IMG/VR virus record: IMGVR_UViG_3300020478_000004
Coordinates: 44,526-108,525 of that record
Reading direction: 5' to 3' (one strand)
Origin: a virus
Length of the DNA stretch: 64,000 nucleotides
The notes under the pieces were generated by a model. It made no database searches. It was not told the DNA's origin and worked only from the letters and a program-made list of their open reading frames with translations. The translations under genes were made by a program, and so were the position numbers. Positions 44,854 through 51,917 of the stretch are shown here, in pieces (position 1 is the stretch's first letter; every line of letters begins with the position of its first letter).

Positions 44854-44940
44854 TCCGGGGTGGTGGAAACGGTAGACACGATAGCCTGTTTAGCTATTGC
44901 TTGGGAGAGCGTGAAGGTTCGAATCCTTCCCCCGGAGCCA
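44854..44940 (+). tRNA. tRNA with GUU (Asn) anticodon and long variable arm, CCA encoded
   Basis: Acceptor stem TCCGGGG (44854-44860) pairs with CCCCGGA (44930-44936); discriminator G and CCA follow. D stem GTG/CAC with the Leu-type loop, anticodon stem ATAGC/GCTAT with loop CTGTTTA (anticodon GTT, 44888-44890), a 15-base variable arm with GCT/AGC stem, T stem GAAGG/CCTTC. Aligned base for base with a class II tRNA-Leu the fit is complete. G73, U1-A72 and the GUU anticodon are Asn-like. Decodes AAC/AAU if functional; U37 is unusual. Confidence 0.85.
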
Positions 44941-45097
44941 CTGGTCTTGTAAGATGATCTAGTGTGATTGTTTGATGTAGAGGGATCATAGTAGTATCTC
45001 CCTCTGAATTAATATTTTTAGGCTTTGCTTGATATTTAAGTTTTTTAGCCAACTTCTTTTGTTGTCTCATTATATGTCTATCAGAATGTTTAGCCAT
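44894..45097 (-). CDS. Small basic protein whose 3' end is antisense to the tRNA
   Basis: 67 residues from ATG 45097 (or 45100). The N-terminal part is a credible protein (HSDRHIMRQQKKLAKKLKYQ). The last 16 residues, PGEGFEPSRSPKQ, are the antisense reading of the tRNA T and variable arms, an artefact sequence often seen in databases. It starts inside the end of the metalloprotease-like gene. The reading frame may be real with an accidental tail. Confidence 0.45.
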   Translation of the reverse strand: MAKHSDRHIMRQQKKLAKKLKYQAKPKNINSEGDTTMIPLHQTITLDHLTRPVAPGEGFEPSRSPKQ

Positions 45098-45797
45098 CAC
45101 TTGTCTCTATATAAGCCCATACCTTTTTAAGTAATTTTTTTATTACAGGATGGTTAGTATCAAAATCAAATGCCGCAAAATATCCAAATAAGTTAGGTGA
45201 TAATAATTTTTCTTTGTCTCTATATTGTGCAGTTTTTCCTGCCATACGTAATAAAGTAAGAGCAGTTTCTTTATCTGTTTTACGTACTAATTCACTAGCA
45301 ATATTTTTAGCATACGCTTCTATTTCATCGTCATTACCTAAGTATTCTCTAGTTCGTCTTATTTTATCAGATAATCCTTTTTTAGGTTTAAACTCACGTT
45401 GCTTTTTAAACCCTCTACCTCGATATTGGCTTTGATGAATTAACTCGTGTTCTAATACATCAATGATTCTATTCTTAATATTTTCAACACCTTCAGGACT
45501 AAAAGCAATTGTTTTATCTTCTTTAGAAAATATTAATTCAATTTCAAAATGTTCAAAGCCTTCTTGGTCATCAATAGGATCATATGAAGCATTCATATTC
45601 ATATCTCCTACTTCTACATTTTTAGAACGTAGAACATTTACTTCGTCAACTCCAATAGGTTTGGTATCAATTTCTAATTTTTTAGCAATATCTTTAAGGG
45701 GGATTTCTTCACCTGATGCTATAAATGTAAGGAACGGAGCAAGAGACTTTTCAATCTCTTTACGACTTGCAGGTTTTGTAAACTCCATTATTAACAT
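45090..45797 (-). CDS. Zinc metalloprotease-like protein (HELIH)
   Basis: 235 residues. VLEHELIHQSQYRGRGF has the HExxH zincin motif at about residues 114-125, and EIEAYAKNIASELV could supply the third ligand (Glu). VNVLRSKNVEVGDMNMNASYDP is a conserved-looking segment. I recall such proteins in marine T4-like phages. Possible prohead or host-protein protease; no direct evidence. Overlaps its upstream neighbour (TAATG). Confidence 0.65.
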   Translation of the reverse strand: MLIMEFTKPASRKEIEKSLAPFLTFIASGEEIPLKDIAKKLEIDTKPIGVDEVNVLRSKNVEVGDMNMNASYDPIDDQEGFEHFEIELIFSKEDKTIAFSPEGVENIKNRIIDVLEHELIHQSQYRGRGFKKQREFKPKKGLSDKIRRTREYLGNDDEIEAYAKNIASELVRKTDKETALTLLRMAGKTAQYRDKEKLLSPNLFGYFAAFDFDTNHPVIKKLLKKVWAYIETSDG

Positions 45798-46021
45798 TAT
45801 GCACCGCCATCATCTTTGTGTACAGCATGACCATCTTTACGACCATCTTCTTCTACTTTACGTTCAGGTCCTTCACCTTTAAGACTAGCGGCTAAAAAAC
45901 TTGCGGCCGCTAACATAGGTATAGTATATACCATCTTTTCTGTAAAAAAAGCTACAGCATAAGTTGGTACTAAGACTACTAATCCTTGTAAAAGGGCTAT
46001 ACGTATATTACTTATTTTCAT
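45797..46021 (-). CDS. Small two-helix membrane protein
   Basis: 74 residues, membrane segments near 9-25 and 32-48, then an acidic and His-rich tail (EEDGRKDGHAVHKDD). Start overlaps the stop of 46018-46104 (ATGA). Unknown. Confidence 0.55.
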   Translation of the reverse strand: MKISNIRIALLQGLVVLVPTYAVAFFTEKMVYTIPMLAAASFLAASLKGEGPERKVEEDGRKDGHAVHKDDGGA

Positions 46022-46104
46022 AATTTATCTAACAATTTTTGCAACTTATAACCCATTAACCATACAAAGTTATATATTTTAGCTTTAATAATCCATAGTT
46101 TCAT
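46018..46104 (-). CDS. Micro-protein (28 aa)
   Basis: Lys/Trp/Tyr-rich single helix (KLWIIKAKIYNFVWLMGYKL). ATG 46104 lies four bases after a TAAATA motif, and its stop overlaps the next ATG. Similar in type to 30223-30333. Confidence 0.4.
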   Translation of the reverse strand: MKLWIIKAKIYNFVWLMGYKLQKLLDKL

Positions 46105-46108
46105 ATTA

Positions 46109-46114
46109 TATTTA
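46109..46114 (-). promoter_or_regulatory. Late promoter AATAAATA-N4-ATG
   Basis: TAAATA core leftward, four bases before ATG 46104. Would transcribe the metalloprotease-like unit without a leader. Confidence 0.45.
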
Positions 46115-46116
46115 TT

Positions 46117-46380
46117 CTACCCTATACTGCCGGCATCTTCGATATAATCCACTACTTTCTTTTTATTAGGCGGAATAAACGACTCATATGCGTTAGATTG
46201 TTGTAGCTGTTTAATAAGAACATCTTTGTTCTCTAAATCTTCACGTAATTTAGAAATAGTAGCATTACTCAATCCAAGTTCTGATTCTAGGTTACTAATC
46301 TTTCCATCACGTACTTGTAATTGAGATTCTAAAATTGCGATTTGTGTCATAAGCATTGACTCGTTATCTTGAGTCCACAT
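46117..46380 (-). CDS. Coiled-coil protein (87 aa)
   Basis: From ATG 46380, set by AAGGAG. A heptad pattern runs through ILESQLQVRDGKISNLESELG and beyond to about residue 65; the tail PPNKKKVVDYIEDAGSIG is different. Similar small coiled-coil proteins lie among structural genes of marine phages. Unknown. Confidence 0.55.
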   Translation of the reverse strand: MWTQDNESMLMTQIAILESQLQVRDGKISNLESELGLSNATISKLREDLENKDVLIKQLQQSNAYESFIPPNKKKVVDYIEDAGSIG

Positions 46381-46489
46381 CTCTTTTCTCCTTTGTACAA
46401 GCCCACTTATCAACCCAAGACATTATGGGATTATTTGTAAAAACAATCAAAATATACAGTGGTGCTAATATAAAAATTAAATATTCCAT
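46364..46489 (-). CDS. Small membrane protein (41 aa)
   Basis: One membrane helix (YLIFILAPLYILIVF) with a short charged tail. TAATG overlap with the gene upstream; its 3' end contains the ribosome site of the coiled-coil gene. Confidence 0.5.
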   Translation of the reverse strand: MEYLIFILAPLYILIVFTNNPIMSWVDKWACTKEKRDVDSR

Positions 46490-46683
46490 TAAGCGTATAT
46501 GTTTACCATACTCCCTTTACCAACCTCAGGCACTACGGGAGCAGAAGCAGAAGCAGGTCCAGGGGCTGGTGTATTCATAGTACCTGATAACTGCTCTGTC
46601 ATGTTTTCGCCAACAAATCTATCTTGTTGGATAGGTGCTGAGTTTAATGGTTGTGCTGTTGAACTTAACCCTGTTACTTCCAT
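46489..46683 (-). CDS. Small Pro/Ala-rich protein (64 aa)
   Basis: GGAGAGG precedes ATG 46683. Low complexity, with PAPGPASASAPVVPEVG; likely disordered. Coupled by TAATG to the gene downstream. Unknown. Confidence 0.5.
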   Translation of the reverse strand: MEVTGLSSTAQPLNSAPIQQDRFVGENMTEQLSGTMNTPAPGPASASAPVVPEVGKGSMVNIYA

Positions 46684-46691
46684 GCCCTCTC

Positions 46692-46838
46692 CTATATTTG
46701 ATTAACTGCCCAAATAATACCAATTAAAAATACTATCCAACCTATGATAATTACTTTAGTTCGTTTACTCATAGGCTTTTCTTTTTCATTCTGTTTAGCA
46801 ATTCTACTATAATGATCTTCGCAATTACCCCATCCCAT
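46692..46838 (-). CDS. Small tail-anchored membrane protein (48 aa)
   Basis: GAGGAGGC precedes ATG 46838. A polar N terminus (WGNCEDHYSRIAKQNEKEK) and a C-terminal helix (VIIIGWIVFLIGIIWAV). Confidence 0.55.
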   Translation of the reverse strand: MGWGNCEDHYSRIAKQNEKEKPMSKRTKVIIIGWIVFLIGIIWAVNQI

Positions 46839-46854
46839 AATTGCCTCCTCTCGG

Positions 46855-47151
46855 TTACGTCATACTCTTGGCAATAAATTCACACCCTTTTATTACCCCA
46901 TCTACGAATTCTCGTTCTGTATCAAATTTCTCGTGACACGTATTAAAACTAACTTTCATCGAAGTTCCATTATCAACCATATAATGATTTGCTTCTACTC
47001 TAGTTCTACCTAATTCTACAGTATTTGATTCGCAAGTAATTACAGACTCACACCAATCACGGAGTTGATTTGCAATTGCAACTGCGTGTAATAACGGTAT
47101 TCGTACGTAATATGTTTTGACTAATGGATTTCCGGTTAAGGAACACTCCAT
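46855..47151 (-). CDS. Small protein (98 aa), unknown
   Basis: Alpha/beta protein with VRIPLLHAVAIANQLRDWCE and VEANHYMVDNGTSMKVSFNTC. Four Cys. A helix-strand pattern without known motif. Follows the oxygenase gene in the same leftward unit. Confidence 0.5.
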   Translation of the reverse strand: MECSLTGNPLVKTYYVRIPLLHAVAIANQLRDWCESVITCESNTVELGRTRVEANHYMVDNGTSMKVSFNTCHEKFDTEREFVDGVIKGCEFIAKSMT

Positions 47152-47169
47152 AACTAGCCCCTTAAAGAA

Positions 47170-47781
47170 TTATATATCGGTAGATTTATAGTCTTTATCG
47201 ACCACGCACATAACCATATGAATTCTGTCTGCTTCACTACCATTAAATTGCGAATGATAAAAACGTGTATCAGTAAACCAGCAAGTTCCAGTTTTCATAT
47301 GATGTACTTCATCTTCGATAATCATTTTTGATCCAATTAACGTTCTTATAGGAACGTGTATTCTTGGCTCTGGATCACGATGCCAAGACAAAGCTCTTCG
47401 TGGACTAGATAGTACTAAACGTACTCTACCAATTCTCCAGTCCGCTGAAATTGTATCATAAACTTCTTTAAAATATGTATGAGCAAACTCTGGAATAAAC
47501 TTTGTATACTCACTTTCGCATATATCTTGTAAACGACTTACTTCTTTACCGGTAGCATCAAACGTATCATAATGCCCGCCAAGTCCTCCACGAAATGCTT
47601 TTTCTTCTTCTTCTTTTTCTGTTAAACAAATTTGTGGAGAGTAAATATCGTTTCTTCCAAACTTGTTTACATTCCCTCCTGACATCTTATCGCCCCAGGG
47701 GCATATTTGCAAGACATCATGCATACCTTGTTCTAGCTTTTCAGCATCGAACTCGTACGTTAATTTTTTAAAATACTTCAC
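47170..47781 (-). CDS. 2OG-Fe(II) oxygenase F (aspartyl/asparaginyl hydroxylase-like)
   Basis: 203 residues, GTG start inside the end of the preceding gene. LSWHRDPEPRIHVPIRT holds the HxD-type HRD ligands, TRFYHSQFNGSEADRIHMVM the distal His and Arg, as in the Asp/Asn beta-hydroxylase family (PF05118-like). This is the sixth oxygenase-like gene in the window, and of a different subfamily from A-E. Confidence 0.75.
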   Translation of the reverse strand: MKYFKKLTYEFDAEKLEQGMHDVLQICPWGDKMSGGNVNKFGRNDIYSPQICLTEKEEEEKAFRGGLGGHYDTFDATGKEVSRLQDICESEYTKFIPEFAHTYFKEVYDTISADWRIGRVRLVLSSPRRALSWHRDPEPRIHVPIRTLIGSKMIIEDEVHHMKTGTCWFTDTRFYHSQFNGSEADRIHMVMCVVDKDYKSTDI

Positions 47782-47923
47782 GAAACATATTACCTATTGC
47801 CATTTTTACTTGAACATACCAAGGTGCCATGGCTGGACAACCACTTGGCATATTAATCCATATTAAACCTATCATGGCTCCAACAACAAACGCTCCCATT
47901 CCTACTTTCCAAAATGTTGTCAT
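47768..47923 (-). CDS. Small membrane protein (51 aa)
   Basis: From ATG 47923, preceded by AAAGGAGC. Gly/Met-rich membrane helix (VGMGAFVVGAMIGLIWI) and a C-terminal amphipathic segment that overlaps the oxygenase start. Confidence 0.5.
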   Translation of the reverse strand: MTTFWKVGMGAFVVGAMIGLIWINMPSGCPAMAPWYVQVKMAIGNMFREVF

Positions 47924-47924
47924 G

Positions 47925-48044
47925 CTATGCTCCTTTAATAAAGTGTAAAGCAACTAAAGTGCCTATAATAAACACTATCCAAACTACTGTCATTAATACT
48001 CTTTCTTTAGTCTTTGACTTAAAAAGATAATGATGTTCTTGCAT
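47925..48044 (-). CDS. Small tail-anchored membrane protein (39 aa)
   Basis: Polar start (QEHHYLFKSKTKERV) then a helix MTVVWIVFIIGTLVALHF. Its stop overlaps the ribosome site of the next gene. Same type as 46692-46838. Confidence 0.5.
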   Translation of the reverse strand: MQEHHYLFKSKTKERVLMTVVWIVFIIGTLVALHFIKGA

Positions 48045-48046
48045 TG

Positions 48047-49168
48047 TTATTTCATTATAAACATACTTCCAAACGTTGTTTCGATTGCGTCATTTAATGA
48101 AACGTCTTCTTGTTTATAATAGCCCTTCGGTTTAAGTTTACCCTTTAAAAATAATTCAACCATTGTTAATAATCCTGATGCTGTAGTTAACTCTATTGCT
48201 GTATAATATCTGCCGTTTTCTCTAATAGGATAAAAGAATTTTTTATAACATCTTTCTTTATGGTTACCGTTTTCGTCCCATCCACCAACTACAACATAAA
48301 TGATTACAAGATCACGTCTTGTAGTTGATACACCTCGTTTAATAATGTCAATTAATTCATTTTTAGGAATTCTTAAATCATTCATTAAAAAGTCTATAAG
48401 GTTATGATGTCCTTTATATCTTATTGTTTTATAATTTAAATCTACATTTTCAAATCGTTCATATGGGTGAGAATTAGATATTGTTTTTGCAAACGACCCT
48501 AACCCTCCACTTGTATTAAATGCTTCATATGTATTACCGTCAATCATTAATTCTTCATATCCTGTAAGTGTTGGCACTTTATAATAGCTTCCATTTCTAA
48601 CAATTTCACAGTCGCCACTATATTCATTTATTAATCCATCGGGGCTCCACATCAAATGATACTTTAATTTATTAGTAGAATCTTGTGATAATGAACCTAC
48701 ACGTATTTTAATATAATCAACCTTTTCCATATCATGCATTAGATGGTTAGCAATTACTGTACTCATGCCAGGTGCTAACCCACAATGTGGCATTGTAAAT
48801 GGTAATGGTTTGTTTAGATCAATGTTATGAATAAAGTCATTTAATTCAGCATCTTCTGAGAAATCAAAATAAGGAATGTTATGTTCCAAACAAGCACTAT
48901 ATATAACTACATTTTCAGTATATGGAAGTGCATTAATAACAAGTGTTTTATCAGCTATAAACATCTTAAGCATATTATTGTTAGTGCCCGGATGTCTAGT
49001 ATCTATTTGTTGATAGTGTTCTTCAGCAATTGCTTTAGGATGGAGGTCTTTATAATCACGCATATCCGCTACTGTAACGCTGTATGTTGTACGATCTCTT
49101 AATAGATCGTATACAGCACTACCTATAGCGCCTGCTCCAAATATTGCAATTTTGACTTGATCGGACAT
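48047..49168 (-). CDS. Saccharopine/lysine dehydrogenase-family protein
   Basis: 373 residues. IAIFGAGAIGSAVYDLL (residues 7-23) is the NAD(P)-binding loop, LAPGMSTVIANHL and KYHLMWSPDGLINEY match the central and substrate domains of saccharopine dehydrogenase and lysine 6-dehydrogenase. In the lysine pathway such enzymes release aminoadipate semialdehyde. Polyamine-type relatives (carboxynorspermidine dehydrogenase) are an alternative. It heads a leftward-running group with proline dehydrogenase and aldehyde dehydrogenase. Confidence 0.8.
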   Translation of the reverse strand: MSDQVKIAIFGAGAIGSAVYDLLRDRTTYSVTVADMRDYKDLHPKAIAEEHYQQIDTRHPGTNNNMLKMFIADKTLVINALPYTENVVIYSACLEHNIPYFDFSEDAELNDFIHNIDLNKPLPFTMPHCGLAPGMSTVIANHLMHDMEKVDYIKIRVGSLSQDSTNKLKYHLMWSPDGLINEYSGDCEIVRNGSYYKVPTLTGYEELMIDGNTYEAFNTSGGLGSFAKTISNSHPYERFENVDLNYKTIRYKGHHNLIDFLMNDLRIPKNELIDIIKRGVSTTRRDLVIIYVVVGGWDENGNHKERCYKKFFYPIRENGRYYTAIELTTASGLLTMVELFLKGKLKPKGYYKQEDVSLNDAIETTFGSMFIMK

Positions 49169-49179
49169 AGTATTATTAC

Positions 49180-50028
49180 TTATCTAGCAAAGTACTCCTT
49201 TAGGATATTAATACCTACAAATTTAAGATTCTTAAACTCCATTAAACGTCTTGTTACATAGGGCATCCAATTATCACCATACGGCACGTATGTTCTAACT
49301 TTATACCCATCTTCTAATAATCGTTTAGCTAAATCTCTTCTAATACCAAATAACATCTCAAAATAAAACTTTGTTTTACAAGCATATTGAGTAGCTAATT
49401 CTTTTATGTTTTCAATAAGGTATTCGTCATGTGTTGCTAATGATACTAATTCTTGTTGATAACTTTTATGATAAAAATATCCGCTTCTAAATAATTCCTC
49501 TACTAACTCTAAGTACGCAAACCTTATTTTAGTCATATTCGTTATATCGCCTTTGTATGCTCCTTTACATATTCTTACTCTACGAAACCTTTCAATTACA
49601 TCAGCTAAATCAGTATATGACCGTTCCATATTAGCTTGTAGCACAATACCTACATCATTAAAACAACGGGAAAATTTTATCGTATCATCAATTAAGTCTG
49701 CCTTTTCCATATCAAATTTAATTTTAATTCTTGGATTATCTTTTATTGCATTAACTATTTGTTCTACAGGCTCTTTCCATTGATATGGTGCATTACCAAA
49801 TTGACTTAACTTAATTGATATTTCATATTGTCTAACAGCCCACGTACCTTTTAGATAATCAATTAAATGTAAATATTCTGTTAAGTTTTTTAATCTTTGT
49901 AAATCTGTAGTAGCAGTTTCACCTACATAATTAATAGTTACTAAATCATAATAAACAATATTATGTATCATAGACTTAACATCATCGCCTGCTATAAATC
50001 TTTTAGCCAACGGATATAATAGTTTCAT
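49180..50028 (-). CDS. Proline dehydrogenase (PRODH) domain protein
   Basis: 282 residues, close to the length of a single-function bacterial PRODH. EISIKLSQFG, VRICKGAYKGD and YFEMLFGIRRDL mark the FAD-binding barrel; VRTYVPYGDNWMPYVTRRLMEF is the helix with the conserved Tyr and Arg-Arg that bind the proline carboxylate. It oxidises proline to pyrroline-5-carboxylate, passing electrons to FAD and then quinone. P5C dehydrogenase would normally follow; an aldehyde dehydrogenase lies 2 kb away on the same strand. Confidence 0.85.
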   Translation of the reverse strand: MKLLYPLAKRFIAGDDVKSMIHNIVYYDLVTINYVGETATTDLQRLKNLTEYLHLIDYLKGTWAVRQYEISIKLSQFGNAPYQWKEPVEQIVNAIKDNPRIKIKFDMEKADLIDDTIKFSRCFNDVGIVLQANMERSYTDLADVIERFRRVRICKGAYKGDITNMTKIRFAYLELVEELFRSGYFYHKSYQQELVSLATHDEYLIENIKELATQYACKTKFYFEMLFGIRRDLAKRLLEDGYKVRTYVPYGDNWMPYVTRRLMEFKNLKFVGINILKEYFAR

Positions 50029-50504
50029 TATCTCACTTCTTTAAAATATTTTAATTCGTTTTCCATTACACCAAATTTTAATTGCATATCTTTTAATGGA
50101 ATATCCCAATCTTCTTTATGCCAGGGCCATTCGCCTATACGTTTAACACCTTTACGAGTTTTTCCATAATAAAACCCTCTTTGAAATATTTGTATTTGTT
50201 CTTTTGTAAATTTATTTTCTTCTGGATATAAGTAACGTGAAATGAATTTAAATAATGTTACTTCCCAACTTTTAATTCGATCGTCTGTACCCATAGTGAA
50301 TCCGATTACAAATGCTTCTGAATCATTTGATTGATCACACTCTAGTAATACGTGAACAGCATCATGATCACGTAGACTAGCTGACCCGTGTAAACAAAAT
50401 GGAGACATTGGATTCTCCATTAACCATATCATGAAAGGTATTGCCTCTGGCTCTACCGTTTTGTATCCTTGCATGAACCTTTCGAATGCCTGACGAAAAG
50501 TCAT
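50028..50504 (-). CDS. Conserved protein with DHDAVH motif
   Basis: 158 residues. LRDHDAVHVLLEC resembles the zinc-binding HDxxH motif of COQ4-like proteins; DSEAFVIGFTMGTD follows. Helical overall. Overlaps the PRODH start by one base, so it is coupled to it. COQ4-like identity is tentative; a link with quinone would fit PRODH. Confidence 0.5.
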   Translation of the reverse strand: MTFRQAFERFMQGYKTVEPEAIPFMIWLMENPMSPFCLHGSASLRDHDAVHVLLECDQSNDSEAFVIGFTMGTDDRIKSWEVTLFKFISRYLYPEENKFTKEQIQIFQRGFYYGKTRKGVKRIGEWPWHKEDWDIPLKDMQLKFGVMENELKYFKEVR

Positions 50505-50517
50505 AACTTACCCTCTT

Positions 50518-50796
50518 TTATAAAAACAACATTTTGTATATTCCAAACAATGTAACACATATAACGATTATATTTAACACTACTAAATTAATACTTTGTC
50601 GCATATAAGCATTAACTGAATGTAATAAAGATCCAGCAAGTGTTAAAAGGAACACAAGCATGACTTTAGCATCATCGCCAAACCATGCTAGTACAACATA
50701 AACAGATATAAAACATAATGCACCGGCTGTTTCTATTACTAGTCTTACTCTGTTATTTTCCCAGTCATCTTTTAACCATTGCTGGATACTTTTCAA
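50518..50796 (-). CDS. Three-helix membrane protein (92 aa)
   Basis: Membrane segments at about 21-37, 45-60 and 72-90 after a charged N terminus (IQQWLKDDWENNRVRL). I recall similar small membrane proteins in marine metagenomes. Overlaps its upstream neighbour. Confidence 0.55.
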   Translation of the reverse strand: MKSIQQWLKDDWENNRVRLVIETAGALCFISVYVVLAWFGDDAKVMLVFLLTLAGSLLHSVNAYMRQSINLVVLNIIVICVTLFGIYKMLFL

Positions 50797-51188
50797 ATAC
50801 TGTCTCCGTCGGGTTTAGGAGCAAATAATTTTGCTCTGTTACCGCCAACAATACAAGCTAAATCTTTATGCTTATAGAAAAATACAATAGCCCATGTGTC
50901 GTTATTTGGATTCATCCACATTTCAACAGACATAAGCTCTTTATAGAATTCGTTATGCACTAGTCCTTCCATGGCTTTATGCATTTTATAATCACTTTCT
51001 GCCATCTCACGCATTTTATCTCTAGTATCACAATACGTAAGAATATTATCTAACTTTTTTAAGTTAGGTTCGTGCTCTTGACTTTCGTGTGCTTTAGCTG
51101 AATTCATACTACATAAAGTTATAGCACACATAATGACAAATAAGAATAATAATCTAAAAAAACCTATATTAGGTTTATACATTGTCAT
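50793..51188 (-). CDS. Secreted small protein with signal peptide
   Basis: 131 residues. Signal peptide to SAKA-HE at about residue 33, then a helical domain with two Cys (TYCDTRDKM, LACIVGG). Periplasmic, probably. GGAGG precedes ATG 51188. Next to a periplasmic thioredoxin-like protein, so the Cys pair could be its substrate. Confidence 0.6.
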   Translation of the reverse strand: MTMYKPNIGFFRLLFLFVIMCAITLCSMNSAKAHESQEHEPNLKKLDNILTYCDTRDKMREMAESDYKMHKAMEGLVHNEFYKELMSVEMWMNPNNDTWAIVFFYKHKDLACIVGGNRAKLFAPKPDGDSI

Positions 51189-51189
51189 T

Positions 51190-51891
51190 TTACCTCCTTT
51201 CTTCTAAGAGTTGCTCAGAGCCTTTATTAACAATCATGGAACAAGGCATCCATACCTGTTCTTTTGCATGATAGTGAATATTTGATCCACAGTCTAAAAA
51301 CTCAGCGGCCTGTAATGCTTTTTGCGGAGTATTATACGTATGATCAAAAATATTATCTGAATCTATTACTCCATCTGGAACATAACGCTTTAATTCCAAA
51401 TGTTTACCTCCATGGGAACCTTCAGGAAATGGTATTTCTCCAGGAACAGTACCTGGTATTTCTCCACCTTGTCCTGGCCATTGATCTTTATTTTGCTTTC
51501 CTAAAAACTGTTGGTTGTTCCCATGTATTAATGCTTGATGATCTCTCATAAAAGTTTCTATGATTTCATAAAAATCATTTGCATTCTTATATCCAACCCA
51601 GCGTGTAACTTCATGGTCTGTCCATATTATAAATGTAGGAGTTCCAGTTATTTTACCTATACGTTTTTCTTTAAACGCTTGAACATACCAATCTGGTACA
51701 GGTTTATTCATATTAATAATACGTAATGGTATAACTTCACCTGCTGGTGAATCTTTATACGTAGGTTCAACCTCTTTTAAAAAGTTTTGACAGTAACCAC
51801 AGTTGGGATTACTGAACATCAATAATTCTATTGCTTGACTCGGTGATGCGAATAGCAAGACGAATGCTACTGCTATGAATAGCTTTTTCAA
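51190..51891 (-). CDS. Periplasmic thioredoxin-like protein
   Basis: 233 residues. Signal peptide ends at SQA (about 20); LLMFSNPNCGYCQNFLKEV has the CxxC redox site (31-34) and GTPTFIIW the cis-Pro. The C-terminal 110 residues after a Gly/Pro linker have two further Cys and resemble a separate small domain. DsbC/thioredoxin-type disulphide chemistry is likely. It stands beside the secreted Cys protein. Confidence 0.75.
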   Translation of the reverse strand: MKKLFIAVAFVLLFASPSQAIELLMFSNPNCGYCQNFLKEVEPTYKDSPAGEVIPLRIINMNKPVPDWYVQAFKEKRIGKITGTPTFIIWTDHEVTRWVGYKNANDFYEIIETFMRDHQALIHGNNQQFLGKQNKDQWPGQGGEIPGTVPGEIPFPEGSHGGKHLELKRYVPDGVIDSDNIFDHTYNTPQKALQAAEFLDCGSNIHYHAKEQVWMPCSMIVNKGSEQLLEERR

Positions 51892-51917
51892 ATCCTTCTC
51901 CTTATAGCTAGTTTTAT

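Noticed and set aside
44854-44940. Reading the tRNA as an ordinary tRNA-Leu
   Set aside because: The D arm and variable arm agree, but the seven-base loop puts GTT at the anticodon and the discriminator is G, not A.
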